Shown here: positions 18,291-28,688 of the stretch, in pieces | Layout of the letters: each line of letters starts with the position of its first letter | Numbering within the stretch: the stretch's first letter is position 1 | Assembly: GCA_934646865.1 (NCBI GenBank) | Contig: CAKUEU010000008.1 | Location: 1-46,697 of the forward strand | Direction: 5' to 3' | DNA length: 46,697 bases | Source: an uncultured Collinsella sp. | GTDB lineage: Bacteria; Actinomycetota; Coriobacteriia; Coriobacteriales; Coriobacteriaceae | Translations under genes and position numbers: made by a program | Notes under the pieces: generated by a model | What the model was told of the DNA's origin: nothing | The model's database searches: none | Seen by the model: only the letters and a program-made list of their open reading frames with translations

Positions 18291-21200
18291 TTACCGGTTC
18301 CGGCGCCGCAGGATCACGCCTGCGGCGATCAGCACCACCGCGCCGCCCGCGATGCCACCCAGGGCCATCGGTGACAAGCTGGTATCGCCCATATTCGGCA
18401 GACCCGGCTTCTCCTCCTTCGGCACCGGCGACTTGCTCGGCGGATTGGCGGGCGGCTCCATCGGCGGGGTGGTCGGCGGCGTGTACGTGTTCTTGAACAC
18501 CGGCGCCACGTCGCCATCATAGGTTACCGTCGCCACCAGATGGCCCGCACCGTCGTCCGTCACCGTCACCGTTACCCGGTGCTCGGCCGCGTCGTACGTC
18601 ACGTTCTTCTGACCGTCATCCACCTCGGAGATGCTGTAGGCGTACGTTCCGGGCTTGTCGTACGAGATCGCCTCGAAGCCCACCGTGCCGTCCGCCGCGT
18701 TCTTTGCAGTCTGCAGCACCTTGCCGTCGGCATCCTTCAGCTGGAAGGAGAACTGCCCTTCCTTAAGGTCTTCGCCGCTCAGCACCTTGGAGGCCCCCAG
18801 CTTCACCTCAGTCGCGGCCGGCGCGTAGCTGTTGCTGAATGCCACCGCATCCGCAGCCTTGCCGCCCTTGCTGTAGGCAACCTGCGTCTCCAGCGCGTGC
18901 GTCTCCGCATTCTCCGTCACCGTCACCGTCGCGGTAAAGACCGTCGTGTCGTAGGTGACGCCGTTCGCCGTCGCCCCTGCCCGCTCGGACACGGTGTAGA
19001 CGTACGTCCCCACCTTGTCCAGCTGCAGCGGCGCGAAGCCGAACGTGCCGTCGGCACCGTTCTGCACCGTCTGCACCACGTTACCGTCGGCGTCCTTCAG
19101 GTCGAAGGAGAACTCACCCTCGGCCAGGTCGCGGCCAGTCAGGGCCTTCGTTCCGGTAATCGTCGCCGTCGTTGCCGTCGGCGTGTAGGTGTTGGTGAAG
19201 GTCAGATCCGCAGCCGTCTTGTTCGCCGTCGCGATCAGCTGGCCGCTGCCGTCGTCGGTCACGCTCACCGTCACATCCAACACCGCATCGCTGTAAGTGA
19301 TGGTGGCATCTTGGCCCGCAATCTCCTTCACCTGGTACTCATGTGAACCAGTCGCAGTGTACGAGATGGCCTTGAAGGTAAACGCCTTACCCACGTTCGT
19401 GGTCCGGTCGATCACCTGCCCCGTGGCCACGTCAATCAGCGCGAACGTGAACTCGCCATCGGCGGGCGTCCGCGTGGTGGCCGGGTCGGCATTCTTAAGC
19501 ACCTTGGTGCCAGAGATCTGGTAGGAGGTCTGACCCGGCTGGTAGCTGTTCGCAAACGTCATGGTATTGGGGGTGACGCCGTTCTCGGTGCCCTCGCTCG
19601 GTTTCACCGTAGAGCTCTCTACCACCAGCTTGCCGTCGTTGTTGTCCTTCACCACGTAGGTCAGGGTGTACGTCTTGCCGGTGTAGGTCACGCCCGGCAC
19701 GCCCGGCGCGCCGTCCGTCGGCTGCACCTCACGGACCGTGAAGGGAAAGGTGCCCGCATGGTCGAAGGTCAACTCGTTAAAGTAAACCTTGCCCTTGGCG
19801 TCGTTCTTCTGGGTCTGGAGCACCGTACCGTCAGACCCCACCAGCTCGAAGGCGAAGTCTCCCGCCTTTAGCTGATAGCTGCCGTCGTGCACGTCAACGC
19901 TCTTGGTGAGGGCGATCGCGCCGGAGTTCGTCGCCTTCGCCTTGTAGGTGTTGGTGAAGGTGGGCTTCGTGGCGTCCGCGCCGTCGTAGGCGACGCTCGC
20001 CTGCAGCGTGCCGGCATTGTCCACAACCGTCACCACGGCATGATGCACCGCGTCGTCGTAGGTCACGTAGGCCAGATCACCCTTCCGCTCCACGATAGTG
20101 TACTCGTACGTGCCCGGCTTCGCGTAGGAGAAGGCGTCGAAGTTAACGCTTCCGTCCGCGCCGTTGGTCGCGGTCCGGACGGGCTTGGCCCCGGCAAGCT
20201 GCTCAGCAGTCATTTTGCCCTCGTACACATCGAAGGTGAACTCGCCGTCCTTGGGGACGATCGGCGTGTTGTCGTCCTTCTTCACATAGCTCTTCTGCGC
20301 ACCGAGGGCCAGACCGGTCGCGGCCGGCTGGTAGGTGTTGGTGAAGGTATCCGAGCCGGATGCGCTCGTCACGATCGCCTTCGCATTCAGTGCTCCGTTC
20401 CCGCCGTCTGTGACCGTCACCGTATAGGTGAGGGCATGATTGTCATAGACCATGCCCGGCTCCGCGCCCGGCTGCTCCACGATGGTGTAGGTGAAGTCCT
20501 TGCTCGCGGCACCGTCCAAGTCGGAGAGCTGGAACTCGCGCGTGAAGCAGACCTTGCCGTTTGCATCGTTCTTCGCGGTGGCGATCACGTTGCCGGCAGC
20601 GTCCTTCAGGTCGAAGGTGAACTCGCCGTCCGCAGGCTTCGTCGTGTGATCGAAGCCGTCCGCAACCTTGATGGTCTTGGTCGCCGTCAGCTCCACGGAT
20701 CCCTTTGCGGTGTAGGTGTTGTTGAAGGTGGGAGCCGTAGCGGTACCGTCATAGGTGACGGTCACCTTCGTCTTGTTGTTGTCGTCCTGGTTCTGCTCTA
20801 CCTTGACGTGTACCTTGACTTCCTTGGCGTCGTAGGCCACGCCGTCGACGGACTGGCCGGCCTTCTCCTCCTTGAGCGTGTAGTCGTACTCGCCCAGGTT
20901 CAGGCCCTTGACGGTCAGCTTGACCTTGCCATTCTTATCGTTGGTGCCGCGAGCGTCCTCATTGCCGTCCTGGTCGTACAAGCCGAAGGTGAACGCATCG
21001 GCCGTCAGGTCCTTGCCCGCGAGAACTTTCGTGGCCTCAACGGTGACGTCCGCCGTCGGCTTCGTGTTGGTGAAGGTCGGCACGGCCTTCTCACCGTCGT
21101 AGGTGACGGTCGCCTTCAGCTCGCCCTTTTCGTCGGTGACCTTGACGTGGACCTTCACGCCCTTCGCGTCGTAGACGACGGTCGAGTCGGCGCCCTTCAC

Positions 21201-24200
21201 CTCCTTGATGGTGTAGTCGTGGTCGCCCGGCGTAGCGTAGTCGATGGCTGCAAAGGCGACCTTGCCGTCCTTCTCGTTTTGGACAGTCTGGACCACGCTG
21301 CCGTCCTTGTCGAGCAGCTGGAACGTGAAGTCACTCCCCGCGAGCTCACCGCCCGTGAAGCGCTTCGTCGCCTTGAGCGTTACCGAGGTCTCCTTCGGGT
21401 GGTACGTGTTCGTGAAGGTCTTGTCTCCACTCGTTACCTGCGGTGTGGCCGTCAGCGTACCGGCGCCATCGTCTGTGACCGTCACCGTATAGGTGAGGGT
21501 ATGGTTGTCATAGACCATGCCGGCCTCCGCGCCCGGCTTCTCCGCGATGGTGTAGGCGAAGTCCTTGCTCGCGGCGCCGCCCAGGTCGGCGAGCTCGAAG
21601 TCGCGCGTGAACTTCACCATGCCATCGGCCTCGTTCTTCGCGGTGTCGAGCACCTTGCCGTCGGCGTCCTTCAGCTCGAACGTGTATTCGCCGCCCTTCA
21701 GCTTCGTGTCGTGCGTGAAGCCCGGCGCGACCGCAACGACCTTGGTCGCCGTCAGCTCCACGGATCCCTTTGCGGTGTAGGTGTTCGTGAAGGTGGGGGC
21801 ATCGGCCTTGTCACCATCGTAGGCAACGGCGGCGTCCAGCTTGCCAGCTTTGTCCATGACCTTCACCGCGGCATGGTGCACCGCGTCGTCGAAGGTCACG
21901 TGGGACAGGTCGCCCTTCTTCTCCACGATGGTGTACTTGTACTCGCCGGCCTTGGTGTAGTTGATGGCCGGGAAGGTGACGGTGCCGTCCTCGCTGTTCT
22001 TGGCGCTCCGGATGGGTTGCTTGCCCTTCAGCTGCTCAGCCGTCAGGTCGCCCTCGTACAGGTCGAAGGTGAACTCGCCGCCCTTGAGCGTGGCCGGCGT
22101 GTTGTCGGGCTTCACATAGGCCTTCTTCGCCGTGAGCGCCACCGAGGTCTCGGCGGGCTGGTACTTGTTAGTGAAGGTCGGGGCATCGTTCTTGCCGTCA
22201 TAGGTGACGGTCGCCTTCGCCTTGTCGCCCTCCGCCTTCACCGAGACGTGAACCTTCACCGCCTTGGTGTCGTAGGTGATAGTCGGATCGGCACCGACGT
22301 TTTCCTCCTTGAGTTTGTAGTCGTACTCGCCGATGGTCAGACCGGTGAGGGCAAGATTGATCTTGCCCTCCTTGTCGTTCTGGACGATCTTGACGGGATT
22401 ACCCGTGGACGTGTCGCCTTGGTACAGGCCGAAGGCGAACGCGCCGTCCGTCAGCGCCTTGCCCGCGAGAACTTTCGTGGCCTCGACGGTAACGTCCGTC
22501 GTCGGCTTCACGTTGGTGAAGGTCGGCACGGCCTTATCGCCGCCGTAGGTGACGGTCGCGTCCAGCCTGCCGTTCTTGTTATCGGTAACGCTGACCTTGA
22601 CCTTCACTTTCTGACCGTCGTAGACGATGGTCTGGTCGTTACCGGTAACTTCCTTGATGGTGTACTCGTAGTCACCTGCCTCGGTGTAGTTGATGGGCTG
22701 GAAGGTAATGTTGCCCTTCTCGTCGTTCGTGACGGTCTCAATGGGCGTGCCTTCCGCCTTGTCACCCTTGTACAGAGCGAACGAGAAGTCGTTCCCCGCG
22801 AGCGCACCGCCCCTAAAGCGTTTCTTCGCCGCCAAGGTCACGGAACCCTTCGCAGCATAGCTGTTGATAAAGGTGGCGAGGTTCACCTTGCCGTCCTTGA
22901 CCTCAGCCTTGATGGGCTTGGCCTCAGCGTCACCATCCTTCTTCACCGTCACGCCCGTGACGGTCAGCTTGGCGTCCTTATCCTCGACCCTTACCGTGAC
23001 GGTATAGGTCGAGGCGTCCATCGTCCAGCCAGCGTTCTGCACGCCGTCCGCTGCGGGATCATCATCAGCGTTGTGCACCTCGGTGAGCGTGAACGTGTAC
23101 TCGCCCGCCTTGTTGAACGTCATATTCGAGAAGTCGACCGTCTGGCCCTTGTCCTTGATAATCTTGTCCTTCGTGGCCTTGGACTCCGCGTGCGCGTCGC
23201 CCGCCAGGTCGTCCGACACACCCAAGTCGCCGGCGGCGATCTTCTGCTGTGTCTCTTCCGTGGCGGTCAGCGTGAACGAGAACGCCTTCTCCGTGCTCTC
23301 AACACCGGAGATCTTCTTCGTCACCTGCGGGGTCAGCTCGTCGCTGGCGTCTGACTTGTAACTGTTCTTGAACGGGACGGTAGGCGTAGCGGGCTTTGCA
23401 TTGCGACTCGAGACCGTCTTCACGTAGTTGGTCGTGGTATCGAGGCCCTTAATCGCCTCGGCCGTCAGCGCATCAACGTTGCCGCCCCCGCCAACAAGCG
23501 CCGTCACGCCCGGGCCCTTCGCGATGGTCGTCTCGGTGTAGAGCTGGCCTTTGTTGTCCGGATTCGGCTTCACCGCAATGAGCACGTAGGCGTCACCGGG
23601 GTACTCGGTGTCATACGTGTATCCACCAGCGTTGGCGCCATGCGCCTCAGACACCTTGTACACATACACCTTGTTGTAGCTCAGCTGCGTGAAGTTCATC
23701 TTCAGCTTGCCGGACATCGTGGCGGTCTGCGTATCGTCACCGTCATCCTTGCCCACGGTGTTCTTGAACGACTTATCGGTATCAGCCGGCTCCGGGGCCG
23801 TCGTACCGTTATACGTCATCGCCTCGATGGTGAACGGGAACATGCCATTCTTCAGCGGGGTACCAACCAGAGTCTTGGTCACATCGATGCCCGCGTAGGT
23901 ACCAGAGGCCGCATAGATGTTGGTGAACGCGGCGGCGTCCGTCACCTGCCGGTCGGCATCCGTCGTCGCCTGCTTGTTGTCGTACGCAACCGACGCGGTC
24001 AGCTTACCGGTGTGCTTGCCGTTCTCGATATCGGTCACTGTGTACGTCACCGTGGACGTATGGCCGTCATACGCAATACCAGTCTTATCCGCGTCGGTCG
24101 GCTTCGTCTCGTTCACATTGAACGTATACGTGCCCGACTTGGTGAACACCAGGTCGCCCGCACCAAAGGTTGCAGAACGCGTCGCGTCACCGGCGCCTGC

Positions 24201-27200
24201 GATCTCAACCTTAGTCGTCAGATCGCCGGTCTCATCGGAGTCGGTAGCCTTCCTCTGGGTAACGACCTTGTTTTTAACCGCATCCCTCGTCGCATCATCC
24301 GCCGGCGTCAGGGTGAAGTCGAACGCATCGCTCGTCTCCCACGCGCGCCCGGTGAACGTCTTTTGCACGTTAACCGGCGCCGACGTCGCCTGGGCCACCG
24401 TGTAGGTGTTCTTGAACGGGATGTATCCGTTGGCGTCCGTCAGCTGCGTGCCGTCGGCCTTCCAATACGTGACCGTGGAGGACAGGCACTTACCCGTCCC
24501 AGACTCGTTATCAACCTGCTGGTTCTTCACCAGCACGTAGTACACCGTATCGTCGTAGCCCATGCCACTGGACGTCGATGTATCGGAATCCTTGACCTCG
24601 GTCACCTTGTACACGTAGGTGAGGTTCTCGCTCTCCATCGTATAGGTGATCTGCGGGAACGCAGCGATACCGTCGTCATCATTCTTCGCCGTGGTCGTGG
24701 TGGACGTGCACCCCTTAGGCATGGGGACCTTGCTGGCACCGACGCTGTAGGAGGTGGCGAGCTTGCCGAAATCGATGGCTCCACTCGGCACGGCATCATT
24801 CTTCATCCCGCCGAGTGCCTCGAGCTGGAACGTGAACTTATCCTTCACAAGCGGATTTGCACCGGACTGGTCGGCATACGTCTTCTGCACGTTGAAGGAG
24901 ATGGTCTTCTCATCGGTGTTATAGGTGTTCGTGATCTTGGCGATTTTGTCAGCGACCTCGATCGGGCTGTCCTCATAGCTCACGCCGTCGTCGGTATAGG
25001 TCTGCTCCATCTTGACTTCCGGCTGCGACAGCGTGCCGTCGCCGTTATCCCTCACCGTCACCGTGACGCGGTAGGAAGCGCTCGAATACCCGAACCCGGG
25101 CAGCCAGTCAGCGTCGTTTTGAGACGGCGTGGCCTCGGCAATGAGATAGGTGTAGGTGCCGGGCTTGGCGTACTCAATATTGCCGAAGTCGAACTTGTCC
25201 CCGTTCTTGACGGTCTTCACAACCTGCTTCATACCACTCACGGGCGCATCCTTGGCACCGGCGGGCATCGGCGTTCCCTTGTCCGCGCGCAGGTAAATCT
25301 TGAAGCTATCGCCATCCTTCCAGTCACGGCCCCGGAGCACCTTCTGCGCCCAGAACGCATTGGTGAGCGTCACCGGCGGCTTTACGCTGTAGGTATTCGT
25401 GAATACCAGCTTGTTGGCGGCGGCCACCGTGCCGTCGGCGTTCTGCTTTGCGATCGTGCCGGAGATGCTGTCGCCCTCGCCGCTCAGGGCGTTGCCGCCC
25501 TGCTCGCGCTTGGTCAGCGTGAAGCCGGCCGGCATCTTGTCCGTATCGGCCAGCTCCTGCACCGTGTAGGCGTCGTGCTCGTCGAGACCGTACACGCGGA
25601 TCGTCTGGCCGGCCGTGATGGTCTGCTCGCGGCCGTTCGTCAGGTCGAACATATCGCCGACCTGCTTCTCGCTTGCGGCCCCCGCGTTCTCAAACACTGC
25701 GGCCTTGTACGTCTTCCCCGCCGTCGTGGGCACGGTGAACTTGAAGGTGAACTTCGCGTCCTTATTGCCCGTCAGTCCCTTCGGCACCACGACATGCTTG
25801 GTCACTTCGAGGCTCGCCTCGCGCTTGTTAGCCACGCGCACACAGGTGGCACCCGTGAACAGGGCATTCAGATTCATGTCGCCCAGATTGGCACGGGCAC
25901 CTTTCGACGTGGTCCCCTTGGGCAGCTCGTCCTGGGTGATACCCATACGTATCCAGCCCGTCTCGGTCTCCAGGCGGTAGGGTTTGCCCTCCTCGGTGGG
26001 CCCATACTGGTACATGCGTCCGTTAGCGCCGTACTTGAGGCGCACTGTGTCGTCTGCACCCACGGGTTCGACATCGGTCCACGTCAGGTTGCCGTTATCA
26101 TTGGTCTCGCCATTCGAGGTCTGCCGCGTACCTTTGATCCACGTAAGCGTGTTGTCGATGTCGCCCTCTGCGCCAAACTGGCCCAGGCTCTTCAGGAGCG
26201 AGCCCACGCCCACGAACGTCGAAACGCCGTCATCGGGCGTACCAGCATCGGCGTGGACGCCGTAATCGTCCACAATCACCTTGGTGAGCGTGTCGTTAAG
26301 CAGGAAGCCCTGGGGCGCCGAGACCTCCTTTAGGTAGTAGGTGCCCTTCACGAGCGGCTCTTTACCGTCGCTCGTATACGGGAATATGCCCGCACCTTCG
26401 AGCTTGACCGGGTTGGCGACCGACCTTGTCGTCAGGGTGTCGTAGGGGGTCTGTTCGCCATTGAGCACGGCCTTGCCGTTCGCATCCTCAGTCACCTGGG
26501 TGGATTTGTACAGGCCGAACTTCGCCCCGTCAACGGGCTTACCCTCGGAATCGGTCTTCTGCACGAACAGGCGATTCTGGATGTTCGTGACGAGCAGGCG
26601 CGTGGCGAACTGCCGCCGGAAATTCTCCTTGCCGTCGGGGAGGTCATCGCTGAACACGTGGACCGTGTTGTCCATCCTCGCTTCGGCGATGGAGCTCGCC
26701 GTTGTGTAGTAGATGGCCACCGTGTACTCGGCATCCTTGCGGGCATCACCGCTCAGCAGGTAGTAGTACTTGGAGATATCACCGGGCAGATTTTGAATCT
26801 CTACCTGGTACTGGCCGCTCGTGTTGAGCGTGAAGGCGTGCAGGTCCTTCTTCGCCGCCTCGATAGCGCCGGCCTTGCTCGACTTCTCGGCGAGGGTGTA
26901 CCCCATTCCCGTCGATGAGTCGCCCGACACGGCGTACCAATTGTTCTGATCTTTGATATCTGCGTTTGCGCTTTTATCGCGCTTGAGCACCACAGCGAAC
27001 AGTATGCCGGACTCCAGGTCGTCGATCTTGTCGGACTTCGTCAGGTTATCATTTGCCTTGTACACGGTCGACGGCGCGGTGATGGTCTCCTTCGCAGCGG
27101 CGAACGCACCGGTCTTCCACACGACGCTGTCCGCGTCCATACCGCCGCGGTTGATGATGACGCCGCCCGCGTCCTTCTTGTCGCTTGCGGGCACGTACTC

Positions 27201-28688
27201 GAGCTGCATGTTACCGTCCGTTGCCGTGAGGCTCGAGCGGTAACCGTTGGGCGCTTTTGTTTCCTTCAGGAGGTAGTGCTGGTAATGATACTCTTTATAA
27301 AGGTCATCGAAGTTGATAACGCCGTTGTCCACGTCATTTGTGAGCGTCAGTTGTCCATCCGCGTCCGTGGTGCCGGAGCCAAGTAGGTTTTCCCGATTAG
27401 CGGTCGTGTCAGTGAAGTTCTCGTCTGTCTTGTACAGCGCGAACTGAGCGCCCTCCACCAGACCGCCATCCTGGTCGAACTTGATAATGTCGGACTCGGG
27501 AACCGTCACGAGGTTGTACTTGAGCTTCATGTTGGAGTCGGTGGCGCCACGCTCCAAGTAGAAGAACTTGAGCGTGTGGCTGGTGTCTTTAGCGAAGGTG
27601 TTGCCAGTGAAGCCCGAAGTGCCCCGCCCCGCATCATTGAACTTGCTTAACAGCGTGCCGTTTGGGGAATCGTTAACCTTAATCTCGCCCGTTTGGAAGT
27701 CAATGGTCAGCTTAGCACTGGTGTGGATGCCGCCAATGTCGCCCACGAGGACATCGTCAATGAACACCCAGACGTCGTCGTCGCCGGCGAACTCAAAGGT
27801 CATGGGCTTGCCAGCATTCGTTTTACCACCCTCCGGCTGCACGAAGCGCGACGACATGGAGAGGCCGAAATAATGGTTGAGGGGTTTTCTGTCGTTATAT
27901 TGCGGGTCGCCGACGTTCTGCGACGTAATGCCGTTCGGGACGAGTTTGCCGTCCTTCTCCTTGAATACCTCATCGGCCGCATCGAAGGGGAAGAACTGGC
28001 CTACTGTATGAGGCCAAGCCCCCGCTTGCATAACGCCGGCAGCATTGTAGACATCAAATGCATTCTTCTTGGAGTTGTACGCCGCGTAGTTCTGCGAGCT
28101 GTCATACTCGTAGTAGCCGTCCTTGTTGACCTGCAACAGACCCGTCACACCCATATGGGATATCTTGCCCGTCTGGGTGGAAGAATCAAACAGGTAGCCG
28201 AGGGATTCTCCGTCCCAGCGGTCGGTGAGCTTCGGGTAACCGCCGGTAAGAACGTTGTTCACGATGCCGGTGCGAGGAGAGGAGCCATTCGTATACTGGT
28301 TGAGCTCCTCGCTGGCTCCCTGATCCTTGAACTGGAAGCGGTGGCCCTTGTTGATGCCGTCGGATCCACTGACCGACAGGTGATCCTCCGAATTCACCCA
28401 GTAATCAAACAGGTTGATTGTTGTCCCCGAAGGCGAAATCGTCGTAACCGTGTGGTCCGAAAACGCCGCTTCCGCACGGGTCGGCAGGAAGAAACTCGCC
28501 GTCAGCGCGACGGCGAGGGCCAAAACAATCACATATGGCGAGACCGGGCGCAGCCCACGACGACGGCCATAAGACATGACGGACCACCGCTCGCGCGGCC
28601 GGTGTTCACCAGGAAGTTCCCTGCTTAGACACCCCCCCCCGGTAGCATTATTCACGAGTCGAGACGTCGTCTCTCTGAGCTCCTGCAT
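18291..28688 (-). CDS. Giant LPXTG-like anchored adhesin/pilin-type protein, probably phase-variable
   Basis: A 3465-residue surface protein. After a signal segment (coded near 28490-28550, ending in RAEAA) comes a fibro-slime/PA14-like domain with GDDDVWVFIDDVLVGDIGGIH (near 27740-27795). Two SpaA/Cna-B-like domains follow, with E-box-like KETKAPNGY (near 27240-27275) and KEVSAPQGF (near 26300-26340). From about 25820 to 18480 lie 18 consecutive FctA/Spy0128-like domains of about 110-150 residues. Each has a Lys in its first strand (as in ATKVL), a Glu in YTIxE-like strands and an Asn in FTNTY-like ends, the set that forms Lys-Asn isopeptide bonds. The C-terminus has LPNMG (18387-18401), a membrane helix and RRRNR, a sorting signal with Met for Thr. 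The ATG at 28688 has a GGGGAGGAAATT leader. A G9 tract (28632-28640) lies between this start and the signal segment. No sortase is in the window. Role: probably attachment; ligand unknown. Confidence 0.9.
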   Translation of the reverse strand: MQELRETTSRLVNNATGGGCLSRELPGEHRPRERWSVMSYGRRRGLRPVSPYVIVLALAVALTASFFLPTRAEAAFSDHTVTTISPSGTTINLFDYWVNSEDHLSVSGSDGINKGHRFQFKDQGASEELNQYTNGSSPRTGIVNNVLTGGYPKLTDRWDGESLGYLFDSSTQTGKISHMGVTGLLQVNKDGYYEYDSSQNYAAYNSKKNAFDVYNAAGVMQAGAWPHTVGQFFPFDAADEVFKEKDGKLVPNGITSQNVGDPQYNDRKPLNHYFGLSMSSRFVQPEGGKTNAGKPMTFEFAGDDDVWVFIDDVLVGDIGGIHTSAKLTIDFQTGEIKVNDSPNGTLLSKFNDAGRGTSGFTGNTFAKDTSHTLKFFYLERGATDSNMKLKYNLVTVPESDIIKFDQDGGLVEGAQFALYKTDENFTDTTANRENLLGSGTTDADGQLTLTNDVDNGVINFDDLYKEYHYQHYLLKETKAPNGYRSSLTATDGNMQLEYVPASDKKDAGGVIINRGGMDADSVVWKTGAFAAAKETITAPSTVYKANDNLTKSDKIDDLESGILFAVVLKRDKSANADIKDQNNWYAVSGDSSTGMGYTLAEKSSKAGAIEAAKKDLHAFTLNTSGQYQVEIQNLPGDISKYYYLLSGDARKDAEYTVAIYYTTASSIAEARMDNTVHVFSDDLPDGKENFRRQFATRLLVTNIQNRLFVQKTDSEGKPVDGAKFGLYKSTQVTEDANGKAVLNGEQTPYDTLTTRSVANPVKLEGAGIFPYTSDGKEPLVKGTYYLKEVSAPQGFLLNDTLTKVIVDDYGVHADAGTPDDGVSTFVGVGSLLKSLGQFGAEGDIDNTLTWIKGTRQTSNGETNDNGNLTWTDVEPVGADDTVRLKYGANGRMYQYGPTEEGKPYRLETETGWIRMGITQDELPKGTTSKGARANLGDMNLNALFTGATCVRVANKREASLEVTKHVVVPKGLTGNKDAKFTFKFTVPTTAGKTYKAAVFENAGAASEKQVGDMFDLTNGREQTITAGQTIRVYGLDEHDAYTVQELADTDKMPAGFTLTKREQGGNALSGEGDSISGTIAKQNADGTVAAANKLVFTNTYSVKPPVTLTNAFWAQKVLRGRDWKDGDSFKIYLRADKGTPMPAGAKDAPVSGMKQVVKTVKNGDKFDFGNIEYAKPGTYTYLIAEATPSQNDADWLPGFGYSSASYRVTVTVRDNGDGTLSQPEVKMEQTYTDDGVSYEDSPIEVADKIAKITNTYNTDEKTISFNVQKTYADQSGANPLVKDKFTFQLEALGGMKNDAVPSGAIDFGKLATSYSVGASKVPMPKGCTSTTTTAKNDDDGIAAFPQITYTMESENLTYVYKVTEVKDSDTSTSSGMGYDDTVYYVLVKNQQVDNESGTGKCLSSTVTYWKADGTQLTDANGYIPFKNTYTVAQATSAPVNVQKTFTGRAWETSDAFDFTLTPADDATRDAVKNKVVTQRKATDSDETGDLTTKVEIAGAGDATRSATFGAGDLVFTKSGTYTFNVNETKPTDADKTGIAYDGHTSTVTYTVTDIENGKHTGKLTASVAYDNKQATTDADRQVTDAAAFTNIYAASGTYAGIDVTKTLVGTPLKNGMFPFTIEAMTYNGTTAPEPADTDKSFKNTVGKDDGDDTQTATMSGKLKMNFTQLSYNKVYVYKVSEAHGANAGGYTYDTEYPGDAYVLIAVKPNPDNKGQLYTETTIAKGPGVTALVGGGGNVDALTAEAIKGLDTTTNYVKTVSSRNAKPATPTVPFKNSYKSDASDELTPQVTKKISGVESTEKAFSFTLTATEETQQKIAAGDLGVSDDLAGDAHAESKATKDKIIKDKGQTVDFSNMTFNKAGEYTFTLTEVHNADDDPAADGVQNAGWTMDASTYTVTVRVEDKDAKLTVTGVTVKKDGDAEAKPIKAEVKDGKVNLATFINSYAAKGSVTLAAKKRFRGGALAGNDFSFALYKGDKAEGTPIETVTNDEKGNITFQPINYTEAGDYEYTIKEVTGNDQTIVYDGQKVKVKVSVTDNKNGRLDATVTYGGDKAVPTFTNVKPTTDVTVEATKVLAGKALTDGAFAFGLYQGDTSTGNPVKIVQNDKEGKINLALTGLTIGEYDYKLKEENVGADPTITYDTKAVKVHVSVKAEGDKAKATVTYDGKNDAPTFTNKYQPAETSVALTAKKAYVKPDNTPATLKGGEFTFDLYEGDLTAEQLKGKQPIRSAKNSEDGTVTFPAINYTKAGEYKYTIVEKKGDLSHVTFDDAVHHAAVKVMDKAGKLDAAVAYDGDKADAPTFTNTYTAKGSVELTATKVVAVAPGFTHDTKLKGGEYTFELKDADGKVLDTAKNEADGMVKFTRDFELADLGGAASKDFAYTIAEKPGAEAGMVYDNHTLTYTVTVTDDGAGTLTATPQVTSGDKTFTNTYHPKETSVTLKATKRFTGGELAGSDFTFQLLDKDGSVVQTVQNEKDGKVAFAAIDYATPGDHDYTIKEVKGADSTVVYDAKGVKVHVKVTDEKGELKATVTYDGEKAVPTFTNTKPTADVTVEATKVLAGKDLTADAFTFGLYDQDGNEDARGTNDKNGKVKLTVKGLNLGEYDYTLKEEKAGQSVDGVAYDAKEVKVHVKVEQNQDDNNKTKVTVTYDGTATAPTFNNTYTAKGSVELTATKTIKVADGFDHTTKPADGEFTFDLKDAAGNVIATAKNDANGKVCFTREFQLSDLDGAASKDFTYTIVEQPGAEPGMVYDNHALTYTVTVTDGGNGALNAKAIVTSASGSDTFTNTYQPAATGLALGAQKSYVKKDDNTPIVPKDGEFTFDVYEGKMTAEQLAGAKPVRTATNGADGSVNFDAFSYAKPGTYEYTIVERKGDLAYVTYDDAVHHAVVTVVDNAGTLQASVAYDGADATKPTFTNTYKAKATNSGAIALTKSVDVHDGSYQLKAGDFAFELVGSDGTVLQTQKNDAKGKVYFNELTFDHAGTFPFTVREVQPTDGAPGVPGVTYTGKTYTLTYVVKDNNDGKLVVESSTVKPSEGTENGVTPNTMTFANSYQPGQTSYQISGTKVLKNADPATTRTPADGEFTFALIDVATGQVIDRTTNVGKAFTFKAISYTATGSHEYQVKEIAGQDATITYSDAVLDVTVSVTDDGSGQLIATANKTAADLTFTNTYTPTATTATITGTKALTGRDLAEGEFSFDLKDADGNVVQTVQNGADGTFGFAPLQLDKVGTYVYTVSERAGATANGVTYDTTVFTATVTVTENAETHALETQVAYSKGGKAADAVAFSNSYAPAATEVKLGASKVLSGEDLKEGQFSFQLKDADGKVLQTAKNAADGTVGFEAISYDKPGTYAYSISEVDDGQKNVTYDAAEHRVTVTVTDDGAGHLVATVTYDGDVAPVFKNTYTPPTTPPMEPPANPPSKSPVPKEEKPGLPNMGDTSLSPMALGGIAGGAVVLIAAGVILRRRNR
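28632..28640 (-). repeat. G9 homopolymer tract in codons 17-19 of the adhesin
   Basis: Nine consecutive G on the coding strand encode Gly17-Gly19. As read, the frame is open. With eight G the next codons would be GTC TAA; with ten G a TGA follows eight codons after the tract. Slippage would therefore switch the protein off in either direction. The poor downstream ATG at 28577 could allow some re-initiation. Confidence 0.85.

Noticed and set aside
19887..23354. Plus-strand open frame of 1155 codons opposite the adhesin
   Set aside because: It lies in the antisense of a repetitive, GC-biased gene whose minus-strand frame has clear domains. Its own translation is low-complexity Val/Leu/Arg repeats with no family pattern.
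18480..25820. CRISPR-like array
   Set aside because: The repeats are protein-coding domains of about 330-450 bases with divergent sequence, not short identical repeats with spacers.
28575..28577. ATG at 28577 as the main start of the adhesin
   Set aside because: It has no purine-rich ribosome site, whereas the ATG at 28688 has a near-ideal one; kept only as a possible re-initiation site.
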